From Luteimonas sp. JM171 (GTDB lineage Bacteria > Pseudomonadota > Gammaproteobacteria > Xanthomonadales > Xanthomonadaceae), in assembly GCF_001717465.1 (NCBI RefSeq), contig NZ_CP017074.1, positions 2,384,873 to 2,448,872 of the forward strand: a stretch of 64,000 bases of DNA. Direction: 5' to 3'. Made by a program: the position numbers and the translations under genes. Below the pieces are notes generated by a model, which was given only the letters and a program-made list of their open reading frames with translations, had not been told where the DNA came from and searched no databases. Of the stretch, positions 33,812 to 39,603 are shown piece by piece; the first letter of the stretch is position 1; each line of letters begins with the position of its first letter.

Positions 33812-35168
33812 CGCGCGCCTCCGGAATCTTGATGGAGACGGCGCGGCGCTCCTGGTGGTGCTGGAAGCGCCGCGGCTTCAGGGCGGCGGCCAGCCATGGG
33901 AACCGCTGCCCCAGGCGCCGCCGCAGGCGATGGCTGCTGGCGTGCCGCATGTGCCCGCCGTAGCTGGCCACCCGGGCCTGCAGTTCCCGCAGCTGGGCCG
34001 GGGTGGCGCGGATGCGGCCGGCGCGCACGTGGGCGCCTTCCCATTCGGCCAGGGCCTGCATGGCGTGGCCCACGACGCGCCGCCGCACCAGCGTGTGCGT
34101 GGGGCGGATGACGTAGCCGAGGAAGTCCAGGCCGTCGGTGAGCTGCCGCAGGTGCGGCTCGGGCTTGAGCCTGAGGTTCAGGCGGTCGGCGATGAAGCCT
34201 TCGATCTGCGCCTGCCACGCCTGCAGCTGGGCGCGGTCATGGTGGAACAGGACGAAGTCGTCCACGTAGCGGATGTAGCGGCGCGCCTTGAGCGTGTGCT
34301 TGGCGAACTGGTCGAGTTCGTTGAGGTAGACGTTGGCGAAGAACTGGCTGCTGAGGTTGCCGATCGGCAGGCCACGCCCGGGCGGTGCGTTCTCAAGGCG
34401 CTTGTGGGGCGGCACCTGGACGCGCTCGGCGGCGGTGGCGCGGTAGTCGACGCCGGCATGCAGCGGGGAGCGCCGGAGCAGGGCGTGGGTGGCCTGCTGG
34501 ACTGCGTCCGGGGAGCCGGCGCGCTCCATGCGGGTGCGCAGCAGGCGCCACAGGATGCGGCGGTCGATGCTGTTGAAGAAGTTGTGGATGTCCAGCTGCA
34601 GGTACCAGCCGCCGCCCTGGCCGCTGTGCACCTGGCGCACGAAGCTCTGGGCGCGGCGCACGGCGGCATGGCTGCCCTTGCCGGTGCGGTTGGCGTAGCT
34701 GTCGTGGATGAAGGCCGGCTCGAACAGGGCCTCCAGCTGCGGGACCAGCCAGTGGTGCACCACGCGGTCGGCAAAGTCCGGCGCGTGGATCTCCCGCGCC
34801 TTGGGCCGGGTGGCGATGAAGCAGGTGGAGCGGCGCGGCGCCCAGGTGCCATCGGTGAGCTCGCGCTCGAGCTGCAGCAGCTGGCCGATCCAGTCGCGCT
34901 CGAAGCGCAGCTGGTTGTGGCTGGGCACCTTGCTGCGGCGCGCCCGCCGCCAGGCCTGGTGAAGCGCCCGGAAGGTCGGCGCCCCCGCACCCTGAAACTC
35001 ACCGGAACGGCGCACCGCGAGGGCGAACCCGTCGTTGTTGCGGTGGTTGTTGTTGACGTTGCCGTTGTTGAAGTTGACGTTCCACGCGGCCGACGAAGAC
35101 CAGGCAGCCGCCTCCCCGGACACTTGCGACCCGGCTCCCCAGCCGAAGGGGTAGGAGAGCTTCGTCAT
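33804..35168 (-). CDS. DGR reverse transcriptase (frame contains the template repeat)
   Basis: Retroelement-type reverse transcriptase that would copy the template-repeat RNA into mutagenised cDNA. Domain motifs: LQLDIHNFFNSID (catalytic Asp, D193), LPIGNLSSQFFANVYL (269-275 is IGNLSSQ, the [IVL]GxxxSQ form typical of DGR RTs), YIRYVDDFVLFHHD (YVDD box, 301-304) and GLDFLGYVIRP. From the ATG at 35168 the frame gives 454 residues; residues about 20-56 are the in-frame translation of the template repeat (Asn-rich), so the first 56 residues look like a DUF1566 C-terminus. The ATG overlaps the avd stop as ATGA. An internal GTG start after the template is possible; no other ATG exists before the RT core. 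Group II intron and retron RTs are unlikely given the SQ motif and the repeats. Confidence 0.93.
   Translation of the reverse strand: MTKLSYPFGWGAGSQVSGEAAAWSSSAAWNVNFNNGNVNNNHRNNDGFALAVRRSGEFQGAGAPTFRALHQAWRRARRSKVPSHNQLRFERDWIGQLLQLERELTDGTWAPRRSTCFIATRPKAREIHAPDFADRVVHHWLVPQLEALFEPAFIHDSYANRTGKGSHAAVRRAQSFVRQVHSGQGGGWYLQLDIHNFFNSIDRRILWRLLRTRMERAGSPDAVQQATHALLRRSPLHAGVDYRATAAERVQVPPHKRLENAPPGRGLPIGNLSSQFFANVYLNELDQFAKHTLKARRYIRYVDDFVLFHHDRAQLQAWQAQIEGFIADRLNLRLKPEPHLRQLTDGLDFLGYVIRPTHTLVRRRVVGHAMQALAEWEGAHVRAGRIRATPAQLRELQARVASYGGHMRHASSHRLRRRLGQRFPWLAAALKPRRFQHHQERRAVSIKIPEARDA
35001..35110 (-). repeat. DGR template repeat (TR)
   Basis: 110-bp segment whose coding-sense strand has a central AAC-rich tract (10 AAC codons, one CAC, one GAC; 22 adenines, the only adenines in the repeat) flanked by constant GC-rich ends. 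It matches two variable repeats at 35638-35747 and 36103-36212. The identity stops on the coding-sense 3' side at GGT, where TR reads GAG and both VRs read CAG, the expected IMH/IMH* difference. It lies between avd and the RT core. Confidence 0.95.
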
Positions 35169-35608
35169 GATTTGGCCCCCTCGGGGGCGGCCCGGGTACT
35201 CAGTTTCTGGCCGCGCTGCACGACGCCGCTGCGGGCTTGTGCACTCTGGGCCTTGGGGTGCTGTTGCTGGCGGTGCCAACCGCCTGCCTGCGCGCCAAGC
35301 GCATCAGCCTGGCGTGCAAGGTGCTCGAACTGACGGAAGCTGCCGAAGGCGCGCAGCAGCTTCGCCGTCTGGATTTCCTGCTTGAGCTCGTCGACCTGCC
35401 ACACCAGCCGGGCCACCCAATACCGCGTGCGGTCGCGCTCGCGCCACGCGCGGTTGGCCGCGTTGTAAGTACGCCGGGCCTGCTGCCGCAAATCCGCGCC
35501 CACCTGGTAGCGGTGATAGCGCGGAAAGCGGCGCACGGCCTGCTCGATGTCAACGAGCAGGCGCTCGCAGGCCTTGATGATGGGCGGGGGCTGGTAGCGG
35601 GACGCCAT
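35165..35608 (-). CDS. avd: DGR accessory variability determinant (Avd-like)
   Basis: 147-residue basic, mostly helical protein. Residues 1-95 fit the Avd/23S rRNA-intervening-protein four-helix bundle (PIIKACERLLVDIEQAVRRF; HRYQVGADLRQQARRTYNAA; WVARLVWQVDELKQEIQTAK). Avd forms a pentamer that binds RT and template RNA and is needed for mutagenic retrohoming. The last 45 residues are Gln/Ala-rich and of no recognised family. Its location between the targets and TR-RT and the 4-bp overlap with the RT frame support the call. Confidence 0.85.
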   Translation of the reverse strand: MASRYQPPPIIKACERLLVDIEQAVRRFPRYHRYQVGADLRQQARRTYNAANRAWRERDRTRYWVARLVWQVDELKQEIQTAKLLRAFGSFRQFEHLARQADALGAQAGGWHRQQQHPKAQSAQARSGVVQRGQKLSTRAAPEGAKS

Positions 35609-35631
35609 GATCGACTCAGGCCAAGGTCAAA

Positions 35632-36057
35632 CTACTGACCGGAACGGCGCACCGCGAGGGCGAACCCGCCGCCGTGGCGGCGGTAGTAGCTGACGCTGCC
35701 GATGTAGAAGCCGACGAGCCACGCGGCCGACGAAGACCAGGCAGCCGGGGTCTTGCTCCAGTACCAGTCGCTCTGGATGTCCCGGAAGAAATCCGTGTCG
35801 ATGGCCGGGTTGTAGCGGCTGCGGTCGATGAGCAGCTGCAGCTCGTCGATGGTGGGCAGGTCCCAATCGCTGTGACCGGTGAGCGTGAGCGCCTTGCAGG
35901 CGGCCTCGCAGTCGGCGTGCGGCACGTCTTCGTCCACCACACTGGTGGCGCTGAAGGTGAGGCCGTGCTCGGGCAGGTGGACGGCCACCCACTCGGTGGC
36001 GTCGTCGGGCAGATGGGCGCCGTCGGCGCCGATCTTGATGTACTTGGGTTGGGACAT
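35632..36057 (-). CDS. DGR target protein 2, DUF1566/C-type-lectin-like
   Basis: 141-residue protein whose last 37 residues are encoded by variable repeat 2. The DUF1566 (Lcl C-terminal, FGE-sulfatase-like) pattern is seen: HSDWDLPTIDELQLLIDRSR, NPAIDTDFFRD, WYWSKTPAAWSSSAAW, then the varied stretch LVGFYIGSVSYYRRHGGG and constant FALAVRRSGQ at the C-terminus. No signal peptide or membrane segment. The ATG at 36057 is preceded by AGGAGAA, and its first codons (MSQPK) and leader match those of the gene at 36714-37406. The varied residues would sit on the ligand-binding face of the lectin-like fold. Confidence 0.9.
   Translation of the reverse strand: MSQPKYIKIGADGAHLPDDATEWVAVHLPEHGLTFSATSVVDEDVPHADCEAACKALTLTGHSDWDLPTIDELQLLIDRSRYNPAIDTDFFRDIQSDWYWSKTPAAWSSSAAWLVGFYIGSVSYYRRHGGGFALAVRRSGQ
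35638..35747 (-). repeat. DGR variable repeat 2 (VR2)
   Basis: 110 bp aligned without gaps to the template repeat. 15 mismatches, all at template adenines: 12 of 12 AAC/CAC/GAC codons changed. Ends at the last-but-one codon of the target gene. Confidence 0.95.
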
Positions 36058-36096
36058 GGTGGGTTCTCCTGGGAAGCGGAAGGGCAAAGGGACCAA

Positions 36097-36678
36097 CTAC
36101 TGACCGGAACGGCGCACCGCGAGGGCGAACCCGTCGCTGCTGCGGCGGTAGCCGAGGACGCCGCCGCCGTTGAAGACGACGCCCCACGCGGCCGACGAAC
36201 ACCAGGCAGCCGGGGTGCTGGTCCAGTGCCAACGGGCCTTCACGCGAGGGAAGGCGGTGGTGTCGATGGCCGGCTCGTGCCGGGTGTCGTCGACCAGGCC
36301 GGCGAGTTCGGCGCGGGTGGGCAGGCGCCAATCGTCATGACCGAGCAGGCGCAGCTGGCGGCACCGCTCGATGCAGTGCTCCTGGGTGATGCCGTCGTCT
36401 TCGTCGGCGGGGTCGCCCAGGGACTCGACGGACCACATCAGGCCGGTGGTGTTGTCGATCACCGCCACGTGGTCGGTGCGCGGGCTGTCGGCCTGGAGGT
36501 AGGTGCCATCGCCCAGCACCCGGGTGAAGCGGTGGCCGGCGGCGAGCATGGACTCGGCCACGGCAGCGCGGTGCGCTTCGAGCGAGACGGGCTCGTGGTG
36601 CTTGGGGTTGATCGTCAGGCGGGCGGCCGCATCGATGGTGATGTGGGTGTCGCCGACTTTGATCGACAGTTGGGTCAT
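36097..36678 (-). CDS. DGR target protein 1, DUF1566/C-type-lectin-like
   Basis: 193-residue protein. The N-terminal 85 residues (MTQLSIKVGDTHITIDAAAR ...) are unlike target 2. The DUF1566 part has TGLMWSVESLG, GHDDWRLPTRAELAGLVDDT, EPAIDTTAFPRV, WHWTSTPAAW and then the VR-encoded end (GVVFNGGGVLGYRRSSDG, FALAVRRSGQ). ATG at 36678 with AGGAG upstream; a TTG 13 codons earlier is less likely. Lies directly upstream of target 2 (39-bp gap) in the same operon. No secretion signal visible. Confidence 0.9.
   Translation of the reverse strand: MTQLSIKVGDTHITIDAAARLTINPKHHEPVSLEAHRAAVAESMLAAGHRFTRVLGDGTYLQADSPRTDHVAVIDNTTGLMWSVESLGDPADEDDGITQEHCIERCRQLRLLGHDDWRLPTRAELAGLVDDTRHEPAIDTTAFPRVKARWHWTSTPAAWCSSAAWGVVFNGGGVLGYRRSSDGFALAVRRSGQ
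36103..36212 (-). repeat. DGR variable repeat 1 (VR1)
   Basis: 110 bp aligned without gaps to the template repeat. 17 mismatches: 16 at template adenines, one C-to-G change (plus-strand position 36200) near the coding-sense 5' end that turns a Ser into Cys. Confidence 0.95.
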
Positions 36679-36713
36679 GGGCGTGTGCTCCTGGTCGTGA
36701 ACGGAATGGGCGT

Positions 36714-37406
36714 TCAAGCTGGCACCGCCTGGGCGTCAGCCTGCTCTGTCGTGCCGCAGGGCGGCTCTGGGGGCGGCGGTTCCTGGGTGGCTGGCGTGGG
36801 GATGGTGGCCTCGAGCGCGGCGCGGCTGTCGATGTCGCGCAGCGGCATGACCAGGCCGTAGAGATCCTGGCCGATCGTGAACAGCACCGCGCCGGCGCTG
36901 TCGCCGCGGTGGTACATGCGCACCGGTGCGGTCTTCGCGGCCGTCGCCTGCACGCGCTGCAGCTGGCCAAGTGCCAGCGCGGCGTCGGGGCAGCCCGCGT
37001 GCCAGCCTTCCAGGCTGCCAAGTAGATCGTGCACATCGGGGAACTTGCCCTCAATGAGCGGCGCCGGGCTGATGTAGCTGGGCGCGCCGCCGGCGTCGAC
37101 GATGAAGGTGCGGCCCTCCGGGGTCACGCGCACAAAGTCGCCGCCGGCCAGGTGGCGGGCGTGCTCGCGCTTGTTGATCGGCAGGATCACCGGGTGGTCG
37201 GCGTGGCCCTCGCGATCGCGCGCGGCCAGCAGGGCGGTGCCATCGGTGGCCACGGCCACCACGCCTTCATCCACCGGGATCACGGCCACGCCGCGCAGGT
37301 ACCAGCGGATATCCTTGACCGCGGCGAACGGCAGGACGGTGGCCACCGCGCGGGCGGTGATCGACACGGCCGCGTCTTCGGCGGGGATTGCCTTGGGTTG
37401 GGACAT
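36714..37406 (-). CDS. Putative sliding-clamp-like phage protein
   Basis: 230 residues. The segment DIRWYLRGVAVIPVDEGVVA followed by VATDGTALLAARDREGHADH resembles the strand-turn pattern of DNA polymerase III beta (clamp) domains (VATDGHRLA), and GGAPSYISPAPLIEGKFPDV resembles the clamp substrate loop; this is a weak, motif-level resemblance. The C-terminus is Pro-rich. It starts with the same leader and first five residues as DGR target 2. Upstream neighbours are small early genes. Could be an unrelated early protein. Confidence 0.5.
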   Translation of the reverse strand: MSQPKAIPAEDAAVSITARAVATVLPFAAVKDIRWYLRGVAVIPVDEGVVAVATDGTALLAARDREGHADHPVILPINKREHARHLAGGDFVRVTPEGRTFIVDAGGAPSYISPAPLIEGKFPDVHDLLGSLEGWHAGCPDAALALGQLQRVQATAAKTAPVRMYHRGDSAGAVLFTIGQDLYGLVMPLRDIDSRAALEATIPTPATQEPPPPEPPCGTTEQADAQAVPA

Positions 37407-37435
37407 GGGTTCTCCAGGTGCCGCCGGTGGCGGCG

Positions 37436-37642
37436 TCAGTCGATGTCGTCGATGTGCGGGATGCGCGGATCGCCGCGCCATGCCGGGATGGCTTGGGATA
37501 CGGGCCGCGAGAGGTCGGCCGGCTGCAGTTGCTGCACCTGGCCGCCTGCCGACAGGAATCGCTCGAGGTCGGCGGCGAGCCGGCCGCGCGCGCGATCCAT
37601 GGCGCGCACGGTGTTCAGGTGTATGGAGACCGCGGCCGTCAT
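37436..37642 (-). CDS. Small hypothetical phage protein
   Basis: 68 residues (MTAAVSIHLNTVRAMDRARG start), helical, no family recognised. Its ATG overlaps the stop of the membrane-protein gene upstream as ATGA, indicating translational coupling. Confidence 0.55.
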   Translation of the reverse strand: MTAAVSIHLNTVRAMDRARGRLAADLERFLSAGGQVQQLQPADLSRPVSQAIPAWRGDPRIPHIDDID

Positions 37643-37905
37643 GGGCTGGCCACCATCGCCACCACGATCGGCAGCACCACGATGGCCACCGCGATCGCGC
37701 ACAGCAGGCACTTGATGGCGCGGCTAGGGGGCGGGGCGAAGTTGGGCGTGGTGCGGCTCACGTTGTCGCACACGGCCCGGGCAAGCGCCCGGGTGTTCAG
37801 TTCATCCATGCGGGCACTCCCTGGGCCGCGCTCAACGGCGGCGAAGGCGGAAAACAGCGCCACCACGGTGGTGGCGCCGGCGAGAAACCACAGCGCGCCG
37901 GCCAT
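37639..37905 (-). CDS. Small phage membrane protein
   Basis: 88 residues with two predicted membrane helices, one at the N-terminus (about 3-24, WFLAGATTVVALFSAF) and one at the C-terminus (about 66-86, CLLCAIAVAIVVLPIVVAMV). Function unknown; position in the early leftward operon is where superinfection-exclusion or host-takeover proteins often lie, but nothing specific supports that. Confidence 0.55.
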   Translation of the reverse strand: MAGALWFLAGATTVVALFSAFAAVERGPGSARMDELNTRALARAVCDNVSRTTPNFAPPPSRAIKCLLCAIAVAIVVLPIVVAMVASP

Positions 37906-38129
37906 CAGCGCGGCACCTGGGGCAGGCCGCGCAGCACGCGCAGGCCGCTCTGGATGGCCCAGCCGGTGCTGGCACCGTCATGCAGCTGGGCCATGGCGGT
38001 GTTCACCGCGCGGGTGCGGATGGCCTCGCTTGCGTGGATGCTGGTGGCGCGGGCGTTGATGGCGCGGCGCACGCTCTGCAGCACGGCCGGGCGGGCGGGC
38101 AGGCGGATGACGTTGGGCGTGGTGGCCAT
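37905..38129 (-). CDS. Small hypothetical phage protein
   Basis: 74 residues (MATTPNVIRLPARPAVLQSV), basic and helical. No family recognised. Adjacent to the membrane-protein gene with a 1-bp overlap. Confidence 0.5.
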   Translation of the reverse strand: MATTPNVIRLPARPAVLQSVRRAINARATSIHASEAIRTRAVNTAMAQLHDGASTGWAIQSGLRVLRGLPQVPR

Positions 38130-38130
38130 C

Positions 38131-38388
38131 TCAGCCTCCTACCGTGATGCGGGCGGTGGCGGGGCGGCCGGTGCTGGCGACGGCGCAGTGCATGGCCGCC
38201 AGGGCGTCTTCGATTTCCGCGAGGTCGCGGATGTCGTCGCCGGTGCGCAGCAGCAGGTCGATTTTCTCCTGGCCGGTCACATTTTCCGCAGCCCATTTGG
38301 CGCTGCGTTCGCGCTCGGCCTTCAGGGCAATCACCGCCAGGCGCAGCAGGCCGATGCGGGTGGTGTCGAGGATGAGCTCAGCCTTCAT
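38131..38388 (-). CDS. Small hypothetical phage protein
   Basis: 85 residues (MKAELILDTTRIGLLRLAVI), strongly helical, low arginine for this GC content, preceded by a good GGGAGG ribosome site. No family recognised. Confidence 0.6.
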   Translation of the reverse strand: MKAELILDTTRIGLLRLAVIALKAERERSAKWAAENVTGQEKIDLLLRTGDDIRDLAEIEDALAAMHCAVASTGRPATARITVGG

Positions 38389-38647
38389 GGCCACCTCCCG
38401 GCGCTTTGGGCGGCGCGATGTCGGTGTTGAGCTCGCCCGGCATGTCGTCGCCGGCGAGCAGTTCCGCCTCGCGCTGCGCCGCGGACAGCGCGGCGGACTT
38501 GGCCAGCGCCTCGCTGGGCTGGATGTAGCCCTCTGCCGGATACGGGTCCGGCTCGGGCGGCATGAACCGGCGGGCCGCGGCACTGGGCGGCGGCAGCGGC
38601 GATCGCAGTTCCGCGCGATCGTGCGGGACCTGGCGGCGGGCGGCCAT
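38378..38647 (-). CDS. Small hypothetical phage protein
   Basis: 89 residues (MAARRQVPHDRAELRSPLPP start). The C-terminal half ELLAGDDMPGELNTDI is acidic. Overlaps the next gene's start by 11 bp. No family recognised. Confidence 0.5.
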   Translation of the reverse strand: MAARRQVPHDRAELRSPLPPPSAAARRFMPPEPDPYPAEGYIQPSEALAKSAALSAAQREAELLAGDDMPGELNTDIAPPKAPGGGHEG

Positions 38648-38648
38648 G

Positions 38649-38873
38649 TCAGCGGGCCTCCCATGCGAGGTCGCGGGCGCGGGCTGTGACGCGAGCGCTG
38701 AGCACGCGCAGCCGGCGGGTGCGGCGCTTCTGGTTGCGGCTGTGCTCGCCCTGGCTGCGGGCGCGCAGGGTTTCACCCCGGGTGTGATCGGCGCTGCTGC
38801 AGCGCCTCAGGCAGTTGGTGGCCGCCGGCGGCAGGGCCTGGCGGTGATCGTCTGCAGATCCACGGTTGTGCAT
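38649..38873 (-). CDS. First gene of the leftward operon, hypothetical
   Basis: 74-residue Arg-rich protein (MHNRGSADDHRQALPPAATN). No family recognised. It begins about 45 bp downstream of the predicted leftward promoter start and ends 1 bp before the next ATG, so it is the promoter-proximal early gene if expressed. Confidence 0.45.
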   Translation of the reverse strand: MHNRGSADDHRQALPPAATNCLRRCSSADHTRGETLRARSQGEHSRNQKRRTRRLRVLSARVTARARDLAWEAR

Positions 38874-38895
38874 GGCGCTCTCCCCGTTTCAGCGA

Positions 38896-38917
38896 ACGTG
38901 CCGGGTAGTCGGCACGT
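38896..38917 (-). promoter_or_regulatory. Perfect 8-bp inverted repeat in the leftward leader
   Basis: ACGTGCCG / CGGCACGT with a 6-base loop, no T run. Located between the leftward promoter and the first gene, so it would fold in the mRNA leader; a protein site on DNA is equally possible. Confidence 0.45.
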
Positions 38918-38923
38918 GAGCGG

Positions 38924-38953
38924 AGAGTAAAGCATTGCTTTCCTAAGTGTCAA
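38924..38953 (-). promoter_or_regulatory. Leftward early promoter (PL)
   Basis: Perfect TTGACA -35 at 38953-38948 on the minus strand, 18-bp spacer, TACTCT -10 at 38929-38924. Both hexamers are overlapped by 15-bp palindromic operators, so the promoter should be silent when the repressor is bound. It would drive all genes from 38873 to the integrase, DGR included. Confidence 0.7.
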
Positions 38954-38964
38954 GCAGTGCTTTA
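38928..38964. promoter_or_regulatory. Left operator pair (two repressor-type palindromes)
   Basis: Two 15-bp sites, TAAAGCATTGCTTTC (38928-38942) and TCAAGCAGTGCTTTA (38950-38964), centre-to-centre 22 bp. They share the consensus AAGCANTGCTT with the three sites in the CI/Cro gap. Confidence 0.8.
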
Positions 38965-39068
38965 GATGGCAGCCGATGTTCGTTGGTAATGTTCACGCGA
39001 CCCGGGTGGGCAGGGTTGCGGCGGTTTAATGCCGATGATCGGCGTCGGCTTACAAGGGGAGTTCACCG

Positions 39069-39539
39069 TTGGCGGAGCGCAATAGCGGCTGTTTCGGCTT
39101 GATTGTGGCGGCGGTCGCCGTCTTGGCATTGCTCATCTTCTTGGGCGGGCGCGACGCTGATCGCGCTGGCAGCCCAGACTCGCGGAAGCCGGACCCGCCA
39201 CGCCTGGCACAGGCTGGCTACTTCAAGGACTCGCAGGGCAACCGTATTTTCACCCTGGAGATGCCGCCGGGCTTCAGCGAGTCCCAGGCACTGGCTGACG
39301 CACGTCGCAGGCCTTACACCAGTGGGCAGGTGACCGGCGCGTACTATTTCGACCACCGCACCAGCATCCCGCGCGATGGCATCACCCGCGCGGGAAGCTT
39401 CTTCGCCGCAAACGACGTGCTGTACGAAACTGCGGGCCTTTCGGCTTGGCGCTATGCCTTTGTGAAAGGCCCGGACGGCGGAGAGCAATTCGTAGATTGC
39501 ACCCGCGATCGGGAATCCGGCCTCTGCAGGGGCGACTAG
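39069..39539 (+). CDS. Membrane-anchored hypothetical protein, possible lysogenic-conversion gene
   Basis: 156 residues with one N-terminal membrane helix (about 8-26, CFGLIVAAVAVLALLIFLGG), then a soluble, probably periplasmic domain (FKDSQGNRIFTLEMPPGFSE; GAYYFDHRTSIPRDGITRAG). Two late cysteines (VDCTRDRESGLCRG) may pair. No family recognised. TTG start at 39069 with AGGGGAG upstream. It stands alone between the left operator region and the convergent repressor gene, the usual place for genes expressed from a prophage. Confidence 0.6.
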   Translation: MAERNSGCFGLIVAAVAVLALLIFLGGRDADRAGSPDSRKPDPPRLAQAGYFKDSQGNRIFTLEMPPGFSESQALADARRRPYTSGQVTGAYYFDHRTSIPRDGITRAGSFFAANDVLYETAGLSAWRYAFVKGPDGGEQFVDCTRDRESGLCRGD

Positions 39540-39603
39540 TTCCAAGCAGGGCCATCAAACCTCGCGCTCGGATCGGACCCAGACCAGCCGGAGCGGTGGG
39601 GTT

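Noticed and set aside
33804..35168. Group II intron or retron as source of the RT
   Set aside because: No maturase/endonuclease domain, no intron boundaries, no msr-msd; the IGNLSSQ motif, Avd neighbour and TR/VR set fit a DGR.
33684..35333. 549-codon plus-strand frame opposite the reverse transcriptase
   Set aside because: Shadow of the RT gene; Val/Gly/Ala-rich with no domains, whereas the minus strand has all RT motifs.
36097..36678. Sulfatase-modifying (formylglycine-generating) enzyme
   Set aside because: Only the lectin-like scaffold pattern is shared; no catalytic cysteine pair and the protein is far too short.
35674..36861. Plus-strand frame opposite the DGR targets
   Set aside because: Shadow frame; the repeats make sense only in the minus-strand reading.
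38928..38964. CRISPR-like repeats
   Set aside because: The short palindromes are only 15 bp, two in number and overlap a promoter; they are operators. No CRISPR array or cas gene was seen anywhere.
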